Source: Antarcticibacterium flavum (GTDB taxonomy: Bacteria > Bacteroidota > Bacteroidia > Flavobacteriales > Flavobacteriaceae). From it: a DNA stretch of 64,000 nt. Below are positions 9,674 through 18,424 of this stretch, one piece after another. The stretch covers positions 3,596,001-3,660,000 of the forward strand of contig NZ_CP040812.1 in NCBI RefSeq assembly GCF_006159205.1, read 5' to 3'. Position 1 is the first letter of the stretch. Each line of letters opens with the position of its first letter. The notes beneath the pieces were generated by a model. It was not told the origin of the DNA. It ran no database searches and was given only the letters and a program-made list of their open reading frames with translations. Position numbers and translations under genes: made by a program.

Positions 9674-10047
9674 TAATAATCACTTGGGGGCCAGCCCATT
9701 CCAATAGTATTATAGGGTTCGATCTCATAATTATTAGGATCTTCGACCTCCTCACTGTCCTTATTTGGATCTTTCTCTCTTGTTGGTGCCAGAAACATTG
9801 TTGCATTCCCATCCTTGCGCCCGGGTGAATACGCTCCAAGAAAGAACCTTATCCCTGGATTTTCCACACCTTGTTCTTTTGATTTTTCACGTACGTAATC
9901 AAGATATTCCTGCAGCTCATCCAGGCTGTACCAAAAATCACGAACATCTTTAAATTTACTTCCTATTACTTTCCCCCTGGTGTTTACCCATTCTTTTTGT
10001 TGTTCACGCGCTTCTTCCACGCTAACGCATTTTGCCGGTTTTTTCAT
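9673..10047 (-). CDS. Small hydrophilic protein of unknown function, coupled to the seven-helix protein
   Basis: 124 residues, charged and soluble, without a signal peptide. Central pattern: DFWYSLDELQEYLDYVREKSKEQG followed by IRFFLGAYSPGRKDGNATMFLAP. The C-terminus is rich in Asp, Glu and Pro. It overlaps the downstream membrane gene by one base, which suggests related roles. No recognised domain. Confidence 0.7.
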   Translation of the reverse strand: MKKPAKCVSVEEAREQQKEWVNTRGKVIGSKFKDVRDFWYSLDELQEYLDYVREKSKEQGVENPGIRFFLGAYSPGRKDGNATMFLAPTREKDPNKDSEEVEDPNNYEIEPYNTIGMGWPPSDY

Positions 10048-10217
10048 AATTTAGTAATGATTGGTTAATTTCTTAAATTATGTTAAATGTATAAAAAATT
10101 TTATTGACAATTCTGAAGTTGTGTAGCCCGGAAATTCCGCAGGTCTATGACTGTTCACAAATCTTCAAAAAATTGGTTCTTGAAAATTCTCTTCAAACAA
10201 GCAGGTGGTGATGATCT

Positions 10218-10622
10218 TTAGAACTTTGCCCTCGAAATGCGTATACCTTCAGGGTAAGCCAAATCTCCCTCGTTTTCAGCAGTTATAAGGATCTCTTTTG
10301 CATCAAAGGGAGTTACAGCTTCCAGGACCACCTTCTTCGCATTTCTAAATGAAAGCTGTCCTAAATTTTTTACATCGCCATTTTTAGTTACTATCCATAC
10401 GCTATAATTGTTTTTGGGAGGGCTAAGCCTTCCTGGTGCGGCCAGATTCTCAGCGGTTAATTTGATCACGTAATTGTTGTTCTTATCCTGCTTCTTCTTT
10501 GCCACTATATTGGCAGCAGGCACATCCCGGGAAACGGGAAATTTTGCGGTAGAGGCGCAAGAGGTTAACATCGCTACCGCAGCTATAAATAGAAAATATT
10601 TAAAAGTTTTCATAACTGTCAT
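10218..10622 (-). CDS. Small lipoprotein with a beta-sandwich-like mature part
   Basis: Signal MKTFKYFLFIAAVAMLTSC (from the second Met) gives a lipobox LTSC. The remaining ~110 residues alternate hydrophobic and polar residues (YVIKLTAENLAAP; YSVWIVTKNGDVKNLGQLSF; AKEILITAENEG), as in small Ig-like or anti-sigma-factor-associated lipoproteins. No family assigned. The tandem start (MTVMK) leaves the exact first codon open. Confidence 0.65.
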   Translation of the reverse strand: MTVMKTFKYFLFIAAVAMLTSCASTAKFPVSRDVPAANIVAKKKQDKNNNYVIKLTAENLAAPGRLSPPKNNYSVWIVTKNGDVKNLGQLSFRNAKKVVLEAVTPFDAKEILITAENEGDLAYPEGIRISRAKF

Positions 10623-11034
10623 TTTAAAATTGATATATAAAGGAGGAACCGGTTTTACGGCTGGTTTTACCTTTCATACTCCTTTTCATTATATAATTAA
10701 AAGTGGAATGGAGCAGACAAGGCCATACATTTTGATTCTTTTTCGAGTGTCCCGTTTTTAAATGGAGATATTTTGCAATATTATAAAAAGAAAAGAAGGG
10801 CTTTCTTTGAATTATTTATCGTTGTGAAACGATTAAAATTGGCTGCGGAGACCTTTAAAGATAACCAAATTATCCCTGGTTCACATTATAACTTGTAATT
10901 GTTTTTTGCAATTTTTAAACCAGGGCAGAAGCTCTCTGAGTTTGGTTAAAATATGCCAATTAGGAAATTTTTAAGCCGGCTTTTTCATTTGATTTTTAAA
11001 ACATCGCTTAAATTGGATTCCTAAAATTCCTGGT
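10623..11034. other. Geneless stretch without recognisable content
   Basis: About 410 bases between a minus-strand lipoprotein gene and a possible small plus-strand gene. It is AT-rich and must hold the lipoprotein promoter. No hairpin, repeat or reading frame of note is visible. Confidence 0.4.
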
Positions 11035-11184
11035 ATGAAAGGAGAAACAAAGATGAAGCAGATGATGGAGACCAGGCCTGCCGGTGCAGAACGAAAGCCC
11101 GGGAAACTGGTATATAATCACAGAAGTGCCTGCCTTATTTTCCACGGCTGGAAACGTTATGAAGAGGCAGAGGAGGAGGAGTAA
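11035..11184 (+). CDS. Possible 49-residue charged protein
   Basis: An ATG frame of 49 codons: MKGETKMKQMMETRPAG, then KLVYNHRSACLIFHGWKRY and an acidic end (EEAEEEE). The even mix of charged residues and a central hydrophobic core look protein-like. There is no recognisable ribosome-binding site or relative, so this is tentative. Confidence 0.4.
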   Translation: MKGETKMKQMMETRPAGAERKPGKLVYNHRSACLIFHGWKRYEEAEEEE

Positions 11185-11341
11185 GCCGGGTTTGTTAAGA
11201 TTATTTTACCTGTATAACATTTCAAGCTAAATCCCCGGAGTCCTTATCCAGATCGGAATTTTCCAGACTTATTTTTTTGAAATTCACGTAACTTGCGGAA
11301 ACTCTTTGGTTTTTCTGAAGGGGAAATCGAAAGAAGCCTTT

Positions 11342-11863
11342 ATGAAGATAGAAAGTAGCACACGTAATGACCTGGAAGAAATCTTTCGACTTTACAAGGA
11401 GGCAACAAAATATCAAAAGATAAAATTCCCTGAAAATCAGTGGCCCGAATTCAGCCGAAATCTTGTGGTAAAAGAACTGGAGGAGAACAGGCAATTCAAG
11501 ATAGTGATCGATGATCAACTCGCATGTGTGTGGGCGGTAACTTTTAGTGATGCTGAAATTTGGGAGGAAAAGAACAGTGATCCTGCAATCTATTTACATC
11601 GCATTGCAACCAATCCGCATTTTAGAGGGCAAAATTTTGTGGCAATAATTGTTGGCTGGGCAAGGGAATTCGCGAGGCAACATAATAAGGATTTCATAAG
11701 GTGTGATACCTGTGGTCATAACAGGAAATTGATCTCTCATTATGGCAAAGCCGGTTTTGATTTCCTGGGCATCAAAAAGCTGAAAGATCCCAAAGGTTTA
11801 CCGGCACATTATGTAGATGCCGAGGTGTGCTTTTTTGAGATAGCGCTGGAAAAGGAGGAATAG
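11342..11863 (+). CDS. GNAT family N-acetyltransferase
   Basis: 173 residues from ATG 11342 (MKIESSTRND). The GNAT fold is seen: an N-terminal strand-helix, then LHRIATNPHFRGQNF, where the RGQNF loop is the acetyl-CoA pyrophosphate-binding motif A (canonically Q/RxxGxG/A, here changed), then a helix WAREFARQHNKDF, IRCDTCGHNRKLISHYGKAGF (motif B) and a closing strand. Acts in the cytoplasm on an unknown amine. An in-frame upstream ATG at 11306 would add twelve unconvincing residues. Confidence 0.8.
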   Translation: MKIESSTRNDLEEIFRLYKEATKYQKIKFPENQWPEFSRNLVVKELEENRQFKIVIDDQLACVWAVTFSDAEIWEEKNSDPAIYLHRIATNPHFRGQNFVAIIVGWAREFARQHNKDFIRCDTCGHNRKLISHYGKAGFDFLGIKKLKDPKGLPAHYVDAEVCFFEIALEKEE

Positions 11864-12000
11864 GGAAGGGGACTGGATTATTGACATTGTTTTCGCTGTA
11901 TATTATTATAGAGTATAATGTACACTGCTCATCACAGAATGGTTTTAAGATTTTAGATCTATGTTTTCTGTTCCTTTTTTATTTTTTAGAACATTAAATA

Positions 12001-12024
12001 GCCACGAATGCACGAATGTTTTTT
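12001..12024 (+). repeat. Short dispersed repeat CCACGAATgCACGAATG
   Basis: GCCACGAATGCACGAATG followed by T-run. The reverse complement form occurs at 14050-14073 (AACATTCGTGTATTCGTGGC). Each copy is an internal CACGAAT doublet. It lies beside the heptamer arrays. Confidence 0.55.
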
Positions 12025-12091
12025 GATGAATACGTGGAATGAAAATTAAACCCTATAACTTTTTTTTCAACTGACAACCGCCAATTTCAGG

Positions 12092-12114
12092 GTAGGGGCA
12101 AGCCCAACCCCTAC
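12092..12114. repeat. GTAG-type hairpin, copy 1
   Basis: Perfect arms GTAGGGG and CCCCTAC around a 9-base loop CAAGCCCAA. It is embedded in heptamer arrays and followed by ACACACGTTGAC and TTTCCAC units, as in copies 2 and 3. Confidence 0.65.
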
Positions 12115-12272
12115 AACACACGTTGACCTTCCACTTTCCACTTTCCACTTTCCACTTTTTTTAACCTACAACCTACAACCTACAACTTTTTTAAACCTAC
12201 AACCGACAACCTACAACCGACAACCTACAACCGACAACCGACAACCGATAACTGACAACCGCCTTCTTCCGG

Positions 12273-12295
12273 GTAGGGGCAAGCCCGACCCCTAC
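12273..12295. repeat. GTAG-type hairpin, copy 2
   Basis: Same arms GTAGGGG/CCCCTAC, loop CAAGCCCGA. The sequence after it (ACACACGTTGACTTTCCAC) is shared with copy 1. Confidence 0.65.
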
Positions 12296-12424
12296 AACAC
12301 ACGTTGACTTTCCACCCTCCACTTTTTTAATTTAACCTACAACCTACAACCTACAACCTACAACCTACAACTTTTTTCAACCCACAACCGACAACCCACA
12401 ACCGACAACTAAAAACCGACCCCC

Positions 12425-13744
12425 CTACTCAATCAACACCAACTCCTCCTGCGGTGCAGTAAGGTACTCTGCCCCGTCTTTGGTTATTACCACCATTTCC
12501 TCGACAGAAATTGTTTTCATTCCGCCGGTGGGGAGTTCCCAAGAGTGGAATCCGTCGAAGGCGAAGGTCATTCCTTCCTTCAGGGTTTTATTGGAGTCTG
12601 GTCGCACGTGGGTTGACTGACTTCCACCAAGATTTGGCCCCACGTCATGTGCCACATAACCTACGGGATGCCCTGTACTCCACATCACGTAGGATGATCC
12701 TGCTTCCTCCATAACCTCGCGTTGCGCCCCGTCTACATCTACTCCTTTTACGCCGGGTTTCATAGCCTCTTTGGCTACGCGGTTACCTCTTTTGGCGCTC
12801 TCCCAGTAATGCTGAATATCCTCTGGCGCGGTGGTTTCCCCTTCTTTGAGCACATATGCAAACCGTTGAATATCGGTTACCCAACGGTCATGTACTTTTA
12901 TTCCGAAATCTGTCTGGATCACATCCCCTTGTTGAATGACTTTATTGGTGGCATGAGAATGCCCCCTGTCCACGCCCGAGTTTACATTGGGGTTTTGGTC
13001 GGGGTGCCAGGCATCCTTTACCCCGTGCTCCTTCATTTTTTGTTTTAAGAACCGGGCCACATCAGCATCTGTAGTTTCTCCGGGCACTACCATATTGTAC
13101 GCTTCTTCCTGCCAGGCGGCGGTAAGGGTTGCTGCCTTTCTCATTATTTCCACCTCTTCGGGTAATTTTAGGGAAAGCCAGTGGTAAACCACCTCATCTG
13201 CAGAGACCAGGTTTATAGCTGTCCCCTTTGTAAATTCCTCAAGAGAAGATCGCTGGGTATATGAAAGCCCGTCTGCCAGGCTATTATTATCGGAAGAGTT
13301 TACTGCCAGGGTATTCAAATTGTTTTCTTTGAGGAAGGCTACAGCCTCCTCAAGGGCAGATTTGCCCCGCTCCACAGGTTCTACCCGGTCGTGGATCCCG
13401 AGTTCTGCCAGGGCCATTGCCTCTCCTTCCGGAGAAAAAACTACCGACTTCATTTCCTCATTTTCTCTATAGAACAGGAAGGCGGCTGTCCCTCCTGCGT
13501 TTTCCCCTCCAATATGATCTGCAAGGGGATCGTTGTTGTTCTCCCTACACACGATCATCCAGGCATCTACACCCGCTTCTTTCAAAGCATCGGGTAAAAG
13601 TTCCTTAATACGTTTCTTCCTGATTTCCGGCCATAGGTTTTCCTCAAAGGAGATTTCAGGATCCTGGACCTTTGCTTCAGCTTTAGTAGCTATTTCACAG
13701 GACAGGAGCATAAACGGGAGAAGAAGAAGCAGATATTTGCGCAT
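12425..13744 (-). CDS. M24 family metallopeptidase (Xaa-Pro peptidase-like), lipoprotein
   Basis: 439 residues. MRKYLLLLLPFMLLSC is a lipoprotein signal. An N-terminal creatinase-like domain (~35-190) is followed by the pita-bread domain. Metal ligands can be placed: Asp in QTDFGIKV, Asp in VTDIQR, His in STGHPVGY, and Glu in ISVEEMVVI. The position of the fourth ligand, normally Glu in FxIEPG, reads FAFDGFHSW, so Glu appears replaced by Asp. Members cleave X-Pro bonds with Mn or Co. It sits in the envelope. Heptamer arrays touch its 3' end and lie just upstream. Confidence 0.85.
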   Translation of the reverse strand: MRKYLLLLLPFMLLSCEIATKAEAKVQDPEISFEENLWPEIRKKRIKELLPDALKEAGVDAWMIVCRENNNDPLADHIGGENAGGTAAFLFYRENEEMKSVVFSPEGEAMALAELGIHDRVEPVERGKSALEEAVAFLKENNLNTLAVNSSDNNSLADGLSYTQRSSLEEFTKGTAINLVSADEVVYHWLSLKLPEEVEIMRKAATLTAAWQEEAYNMVVPGETTDADVARFLKQKMKEHGVKDAWHPDQNPNVNSGVDRGHSHATNKVIQQGDVIQTDFGIKVHDRWVTDIQRFAYVLKEGETTAPEDIQHYWESAKRGNRVAKEAMKPGVKGVDVDGAQREVMEEAGSSYVMWSTGHPVGYVAHDVGPNLGGSQSTHVRPDSNKTLKEGMTFAFDGFHSWELPTGGMKTISVEEMVVITKDGAEYLTAPQEELVLIE

Positions 13745-13811
13745 ATAAATTCATTTTTAAGATATAACCTTCCGAAGTTAATGAAAAAAAGAACCAGGAG
13801 ACAAGAAACAC

Positions 13812-13960
13812 GTTATGAGTTATGAGTTAGGAGTTGGGAGTTAGGAGTTGGGTTGTATTCGTCACAAAAAAAGAAACAAGAAACAAGAAACAAGAAACAA
13901 GAAACAAGAAACAAGAGAAGAGAGAAGAGAGAAGAGAGAAGAGAGAAGAGAGACGTGATA
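13812..13960. repeat. Heptanucleotide repeat region H3
   Basis: Units of GAGTTAG/GAGTTGG at 13816-13855, AAGAAAC repeated about seven times at ~13870-13915, and AGAAGAG repeated about five times at ~13915-13950. Three quite different 7-mers follow each other with the same period. The short minus-strand frames here are translated repeats. Confidence 0.75.
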
Positions 13961-14002
13961 TATGTTCCGGGTAGGTGAGTGGGGTAACACCCAAGCCCAT
14001 TA

Positions 14003-14027
14003 GATCCTGAAACAAGTTCAGGGTGAC
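14003..14027. repeat. Palindromic repeat (translates as RHPELVSGS)
   Basis: GATCCTGAAACAAGTTCAGGGTGAC, with CCTGAA/TTCAGG arms. Reversed it encodes RHPELVSGS, a peptide known from mobile palindromic repeats in unrelated bacteria. Only one copy is in the window. Confidence 0.5.
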
Positions 14028-14049
14028 GGTGCGAGAATAGCAGAAAATA

Positions 14050-14073
14050 AAAAAACATTCGTGTATTCGTGGC
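14050..14073 (-). repeat. Short dispersed repeat, inverted copy of 12001-12024
   Basis: AACATTCGTGTATTCGTGGC is the reverse complement of the repeat at 12001 with one change in the spacer base. Confidence 0.55.
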
Positions 14074-14197
14074 AGAAAGAGATACACGAAATAAGAATCA
14101 CGAAACAATAAGAGAAATTGGAATCTGGAACCTGGAGTCCGGGCACTTGTATTATGAGATAGAAGATGGAATTGCCTGGGGCCAGCTAAGACCCTGA

Positions 14198-14341
14198 TCA
14201 AATAAAAAAGATTACCCATAAAACTACCCCTACTACCAGAGAGAGGGTAACACCAATCAAAAAACCAATCAGGAAATTGTACCGCAGCTCCTGCCTGATA
14301 AAAGATTTCGGAATGTAATATTTATGTAAATCTTCCCTCAT
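14198..14341 (-). CDS. 47-residue single-span membrane protein
   Basis: ATG at 14341 to stop at 14198. Charged N-terminus (MREDLHKYYIPKSFIRQELRYN) followed by one 25-residue hydrophobic helix (FLIGFLIGVTLSLVVGVVLWV) that runs to the C-terminus. It is a classic small membrane protein layout, and the surrounding DNA is only repeats, so an intact 47-codon frame with this pattern is unlikely to be chance. Function unknown. Confidence 0.6.
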   Translation of the reverse strand: MREDLHKYYIPKSFIRQELRYNFLIGFLIGVTLSLVVGVVLWVIFFI

Positions 14342-14487
14342 AAATCAAAGGTAGGACACAGAAGACTAAGGTTTTTACGGGTTTCCGTAATACTGTGAAT
14401 TTTTTAATAAATTCCGAATTATAAATGAAATTCCAAATTCCCAGCACCAAATTCCAAACTACAAATTCCAGGCGCCAAAGTCCAAAT

Positions 14488-14730
14488 TCCAAAAAGCAAT
14501 CAGAAAGGGAAAGACAGAAAATGGTGAAAGTATTACAATGCTTTTTTCGCTTTGTTCTCTTTTGTTTTCAGATTATTAAAGGTCACGAAGTGCCCACCCC
14601 GCCTTTCAGGCACCCCTCCGCAGGAGGGGAATCGTCAAAGCTTAACTCCGTGCGACTCCTTTTTAGAACTCCTTTTACTCTGTAGTTAAGCAGCAATTAA
14701 CCTCGAAGAAAGAAAAATTAAGCTCGCCAC
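14488..14730 (+). repeat. ~230-bp dispersed repeat, copy 1
   Basis: Shares with 18425-18655 the blocks AAGCAATCAGAAAGGG, GGTGAAAGTATTACA, CGCTTTGTT, GTGCCCACCCCGCCTTTCAG, CCTCCGCAGGAGGGGAATCG and TTAACCTCGAAGAA. The centre can form a GC-rich hairpin (CCCCTCCGCAGGAGGGG). It has no convincing reading frame; an 86-residue frame across it is repeat-derived. Confidence 0.7.
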
Positions 14731-14744
14731 AGGAGGTCAACCTA

Positions 14745-15140
14745 CAAGCTACAACCGGTAATTGTCAACCGACAACAGACAACCAATAACCGACAACTTT
14801 TTACTACAACCTACAACCTACAACCTACAACTTACAACTTCTCAACCTACAACTTTTCAACCGACAACAGATAACAGACAACCGACAACTTTCTCTCTAT
14901 AACTTTTTAACACGTTCCAACTATCCACTCTCCACTTTTTTCAACCGACAACCTCCGGGTAGGGGCAAGCCCTACCCCTACATCTTATAATACGCATTGA
15001 CTTTCCACTCTCCACTTTCCACTCTCCACTTTTTGATCAACCGACAACCGACTACCGACAACCGACAACTTTTAACAACTTACAACCTACAACTTTTCAA
15101 CCTACAACTTTCCAACCTACAACTTTTCAACCCACAACAC
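14745..15140 (+). repeat. Heptanucleotide repeat region H4
   Basis: CCTACAA, CCGACAA, CAGACAA and TTTCCAC units with T-run breaks, enclosing the third GTAG hairpin. The whole gap 14342-15369 (over 1 kb) is made of repeats and contains no gene I can support. Confidence 0.75.
14959..14981. repeat. GTAG-type hairpin, copy 3
   Basis: Arms GTAGGGG/CCCCTAC, loop CAAGCCCTA, followed after a short spacer by TTGACTTTCCAC as in the other two copies. Confidence 0.65.
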
Positions 15141-15369
15141 ACCCCATACCCCCGGCCAACTAACCAAACTTTGATGTAAACAAATTTTCCTGTGATATAT
15201 GAACCTTGTTCAAGGTAAAGTCCTTTTAAATCAAATTCCTGTTCTCTTGTTACTACAATTGTTATATCTGCATCTTTTGCTCTAAATATCAAGATGTTAG
15301 GAGGTATTTTTACTGTGTAGAATAATTATTCATCACATCAAAAAAAGTAACACTTTAAAATCAAATCTT

Positions 15370-15924
15370 ATGAAAACTCTGGCAATTTCACTGGTATTGT
15401 TCCTGGCAGCTGCGGTCTCGCAGGCACAGGGTATTATTGAACTTAATGAAACAAGGGTTGATTACAACCCAATGTTCTCAGAAATGACCCGGCATGGCAA
15501 TTCTTATATTATGAAAGTAAGGGAGGACCACAGCAGGGAGTTTGAAAAGGATCCTCTAACTTTTTTAAATAACAATTTTAACATCCGCCAATTTATCTCG
15601 CTTATAGATGAAAGCAATTATGACTCCTACATTGTAACCTTTAGAAGCAATAAAGGAAATCTCAATGCAGAATATGACATGGATGGAAATCTGGAATCCA
15701 TCTCCCACCGGTTTAAAAATGTCGCTATGCCTTACTCTTTGATACAGCAGGTTTTCAGGGATAATGAAGGCTGGAGTGTTGTCAAGAACTCACACATAGC
15801 TTACGGGAAGAATGGGAAAATTGACAGGTCTTACTACAAGGTAACCCTTAAGAATGGGAGACAGGTGAAAAAGGTAAAGATCGATGCACCAGCCTTGGAC
15901 CGTCTTGCCCTGGCCGGGAATTGA
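15370..15924 (+). CDS. Secreted protein of unknown function
   Basis: A cleavable signal peptide MKTLAISLVLFLAAAVSQA|QG precedes ~165 residues. The body shows NYDSYIVTFRSNKGNLNAEYDMDGNLESISHRFKN and YGKNGKIDRSYYKVTLKNG, an arrangement like PepSY-like or beta-lactamase-inhibitor-like proteins of Bacteroidota, but no firm match. Probably periplasmic. It is monocistronic between repeat DNA and the LytTR operon. Confidence 0.75.
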   Translation: MKTLAISLVLFLAAAVSQAQGIIELNETRVDYNPMFSEMTRHGNSYIMKVREDHSREFEKDPLTFLNNNFNIRQFISLIDESNYDSYIVTFRSNKGNLNAEYDMDGNLESISHRFKNVAMPYSLIQQVFRDNEGWSVVKNSHIAYGKNGKIDRSYYKVTLKNGRQVKKVKIDAPALDRLALAGN

Positions 15925-15931
15925 TTATACT

Positions 15932-16057
15932 ATGAAAAAGGAGAGGGATCACCAGTTGCCAAATGCTTCCGCTTACATGACAGGCAGGGAAAGCAGGAGG
16001 CCACGGGTGATCTTTTATTCAGCAAACAGCCTTCAGCATAAAGCCTTAATATCATAA
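15932..16057 (+). CDS. Doubtful 41-residue frame between two genes
   Basis: An ATG frame of 41 codons (MKKERDHQLPNASAYMTG ... HKALIS) lies in the 308-base gap after the secreted protein. A loose GATCACC/GGTGATC inverted repeat with a following TTTTATT overlaps it and may be the real feature, a terminator. Reported only to account for the gap. Confidence 0.2.
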   Translation: MKKERDHQLPNASAYMTGRESRRPRVIFYSANSLQHKALIS

Positions 16058-16232
16058 AAAGGGTCGTTCATTTCAGCTAAGCAGTCATTCGCAGCACATA
16101 CAGGCGCAGCAGCCGTTTTTTTATTATCTTCAGAAGAAATTAAACATATGACCTTTTGATAATCATTATTTTAAACAGCTTGTTGATCTGGCTGATTAAA
16201 TAATTAAATTGGAGGGATAAAACCTGAAATGT

Positions 16233-16997
16233 ATGAAGGTCCTGGTAATTGATGACGAGGAACTGGCACGCAAACGCATCCTGAACCTGCTGGAGGAGGT
16301 GCCTCAAATGAAGATCCTTGGCGAATGTTCCAACGGGAAAATGGCTATTAGACAAATTAACGAGTTAAAGCCTAACCTTATTTTTCTCGATATCAATATG
16401 AAGGATATGAATGGCTTTGAGGTGTTGCAAAAAATTAGCATCTCACCCAAACCGGTCGTGATTTTTGTGACTGCCCACGATAACTACGCCAGCCGGGCAT
16501 TTGATGTTGATGCATTTGATTTCCTGCTGAAACCGTTCAAAGATGAGCGCTTTTACCGCACCATAAATAAAGTGCTTAACCTTACCACTCCTGAAGCCGA
16601 ACAAAACTTCGAGAAGCGGGTAAGGGAGCTTTTCCGCTTATATTCTGAAGAATCAAAATTTGCCACGGCGCCGGTAAGAATTCCGGTAAAACAGGGGAAT
16701 AAGACCGTTCTTCTGGATGCTTCCCAAATTTATTACATTATTGCTTCCGGCTATTATGCTGAAATTTATACAGAAAACAAGAAGTTCGTCCTGCGCGAAT
16801 CTCTCAATAACCTGGCAGATATGCTGGACCCGGCAAGCTTTTGCAGGATCCACAGGTCTACCATCATCAATATTAATCATATAAAGGAGCTGGTGCATTC
16901 AGAATTTTCAGAAGTAGACGTGAGAATGAGCGATGATAAACTGCTGCATATAAGTAAATCCAATAAAAAACAATTCCTTGAAAAAATAGGGATGTAA
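16233..16997 (+). CDS. LytTR-family response regulator
   Basis: 254 residues. Receiver domain 1-120 with acidic pocket Asp7-Asp8, phosphoacceptor Asp53 (IFLDIN), Thr in FVTAHDNYA and Lys in DFLLKPF. A LytTR DNA-binding domain occupies ~150-254: VKQGNKTVLLDASQIYYI, SLNNLADML, FCRIHRSTIININHI. It is followed five bases later by a LytS-type sensor, so the two form a two-component operon. A GGAGGG lies ~25 bases before the ATG. Target genes are not shown by the sequence. Confidence 0.93.
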   Translation: MKVLVIDDEELARKRILNLLEEVPQMKILGECSNGKMAIRQINELKPNLIFLDINMKDMNGFEVLQKISISPKPVVIFVTAHDNYASRAFDVDAFDFLLKPFKDERFYRTINKVLNLTTPEAEQNFEKRVRELFRLYSEESKFATAPVRIPVKQGNKTVLLDASQIYYIIASGYYAEIYTENKKFVLRESLNNLADMLDPASFCRIHRSTIININHIKELVHSEFSEVDVRMSDDKLLHISKSNKKQFLEKIGM

Positions 16998-17002
16998 AGA
17001 AA

Positions 17003-18100
17003 ATGCCCAGGATAAAAAAATACATAGACCTTAAGCTCATCCTGCTCCTTGCGGGGTTTTATACCCTCTTCGGGATCATATACATTGGGAAGATCGCCTA
17101 TTTTCGCCATCATTTTTCCCGTGGGAATGAAGAGTCCTGGAGGGATATCCTGCTATATACTATCCTCATAGACTGGCTGGTGGTGGTCATTTATATGAGC
17201 CTTATCGCGATAAGTACAAAGCGCCTGCTCAACAGGAACTACCCCTGGGAAAAGATCATTATCATCCACACCGTCCTATCTATATTAATAGGTTTCTTTA
17301 TAAGGGTAGCATTCGACCTTTTTGGGATACTTTCAGGCTATATTGACCCGGCAGAATATGAGGTGCAGGAAAGCCTGCACAGGTTCATGTCTGTTATTGA
17401 CGTTAATTTCCTCATCTATTTTGCGATGGTTTTTATCATTTACACCTACTATTACCTCAAGGAAGTCAAGGAGAATGAGAAGCAGCGAAATTTGCTGGAA
17501 ACAAAGCTGGTCAACACCCGTATGAAAATGCTCTCCTCGCAGTTGCAGCCGCATTTCTTGTTCAACACCCTTAACAGCATTTCTGTCCTGGCAGACCTGG
17601 ATCCTGCAAAGGCCAGGGATACCATTGCAGACCTTAGCGACTTCCTGCGCGAGATCCTGTATAGCAGTGATGAGAATGAGATCACCCTGGAGAAGGAGCT
17701 AAGGACCCTTGAGTATTATCTAAATATTCTTAACGTGAGGTTTTCAGGAGATCTCAGGATTCGAAAAGAAATAGATGAAAGCCTGCTGCATAAAAAAGTT
17801 CCTGCCCTGGTTTTACAACCGCTAATAGAGAATTCCATAAAACACGGCTATAATTATGACCACCCGGAGCTGGAGGTGGTAATTACTGTTAAGGCTGAAC
17901 GTAAGGAACTTGTGATCAAAGTAGAGAACAACGGCGCAAGTCTCACTGCCGGTTCTTCAGATCTTATGCTGAAAGGGCTTGGTCTTGCCAACTTAAATGA
18001 TCGATTAAAAAACCTCTATGGAACGAGCTATTTTTTTGCAATAAGAAATAAAGCCGAAGCCGGGGCAGGGGTGGAGACGGTGGTGAGGATACCGCTGTAG
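17003..18100 (+). CDS. LytS-type sensor histidine kinase
   Basis: 365 residues. Four transmembrane helices (near 10-30, 50-70, 84-110, 132-152) are followed by a short coiled coil and the His_kinase domain. The phosphorylated His184 lies in QLQPHFLFNTLNS; the ATPase part has LVLQPLIENSIKHGY (N box) and GLGLANLNDRL (G box). There is no extracellular sensor domain, so the signal is probably sensed in the membrane. It phosphorylates the LytTR regulator encoded just upstream. Confidence 0.92.
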   Translation: MPRIKKYIDLKLILLLAGFYTLFGIIYIGKIAYFRHHFSRGNEESWRDILLYTILIDWLVVVIYMSLIAISTKRLLNRNYPWEKIIIIHTVLSILIGFFIRVAFDLFGILSGYIDPAEYEVQESLHRFMSVIDVNFLIYFAMVFIIYTYYYLKEVKENEKQRNLLETKLVNTRMKMLSSQLQPHFLFNTLNSISVLADLDPAKARDTIADLSDFLREILYSSDENEITLEKELRTLEYYLNILNVRFSGDLRIRKEIDESLLHKKVPALVLQPLIENSIKHGYNYDHPELEVVITVKAERKELVIKVENNGASLTAGSSDLMLKGLGLANLNDRLKNLYGTSYFFAIRNKAEAGAGVETVVRIPL

Positions 18101-18195
18101 GCAACACGTTCAAAATTTCAAATTCCACCAAATGTCAGGAACCAAATTCCAAGCACCAGGCACCAAGCACCAAATTCCAAATTTCAAATCATTGT

Positions 18196-18405
18196 TGTCC
18201 GGTAAAAGAGTCTGGACCGCTCCGCTGCTAGAATATAGAACCTAGACTAAAATCTGAGTGCCTGGAAAATAGTTACTTACATTCTGCTACATAACTTGAA
18301 ATTCCCTAAACTGTTTTAAATCCAACCCCCCCTGGTCGAGGTTGATATATCCTTTGACTATATATAGAAAGGGTTAATTGAAATTTTACATATTTTAATC
18401 GGACA
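18196..18405 (+). repeat. MITE-like element, copy C (best-preserved ends)
   Basis: Starts TGTCCGGTAAAAGAGTC and ends TAATCGGACA. Including flanks, the inverted repeat is 17 bases: AATCATTGTTGTCCGGT on the left and ATCGGACAACAATGATT on the right. Internal blocks match copies A, B and D. It lies in the geneless stretch 18101-18826. Confidence 0.8.
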
Positions 18406-18424
18406 ACAATGATTCCAAATTCCA

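Larger units (their letters stand above)
12066..12420 (+). repeat. Heptanucleotide repeat region H2
   Basis: Long array of 7-base units: TTTCCAC at 12127-12157, then CCTACAA and CCGACAA in mixed order, interrupted by two GTAG hairpins and by T-runs, ending at the very stop of the M24 peptidase gene (12425). No gene lies between 11864 and 12424. Confidence 0.75.

Noticed and set aside
12066..12420. Heptamer arrays considered as a CRISPR array
   Set aside because: Units are 7 bases, degenerate, without spacers of constant length, and there are no cas genes in the window.
15080..15292. A minus-strand frame (IFRAKDADITIVVT...) slightly like the end of a DUF5615 toxin-type protein
   Set aside because: Too short, its C-terminal third is translated heptamer repeat, and no start or partner gene is present. 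At most a decayed fragment.
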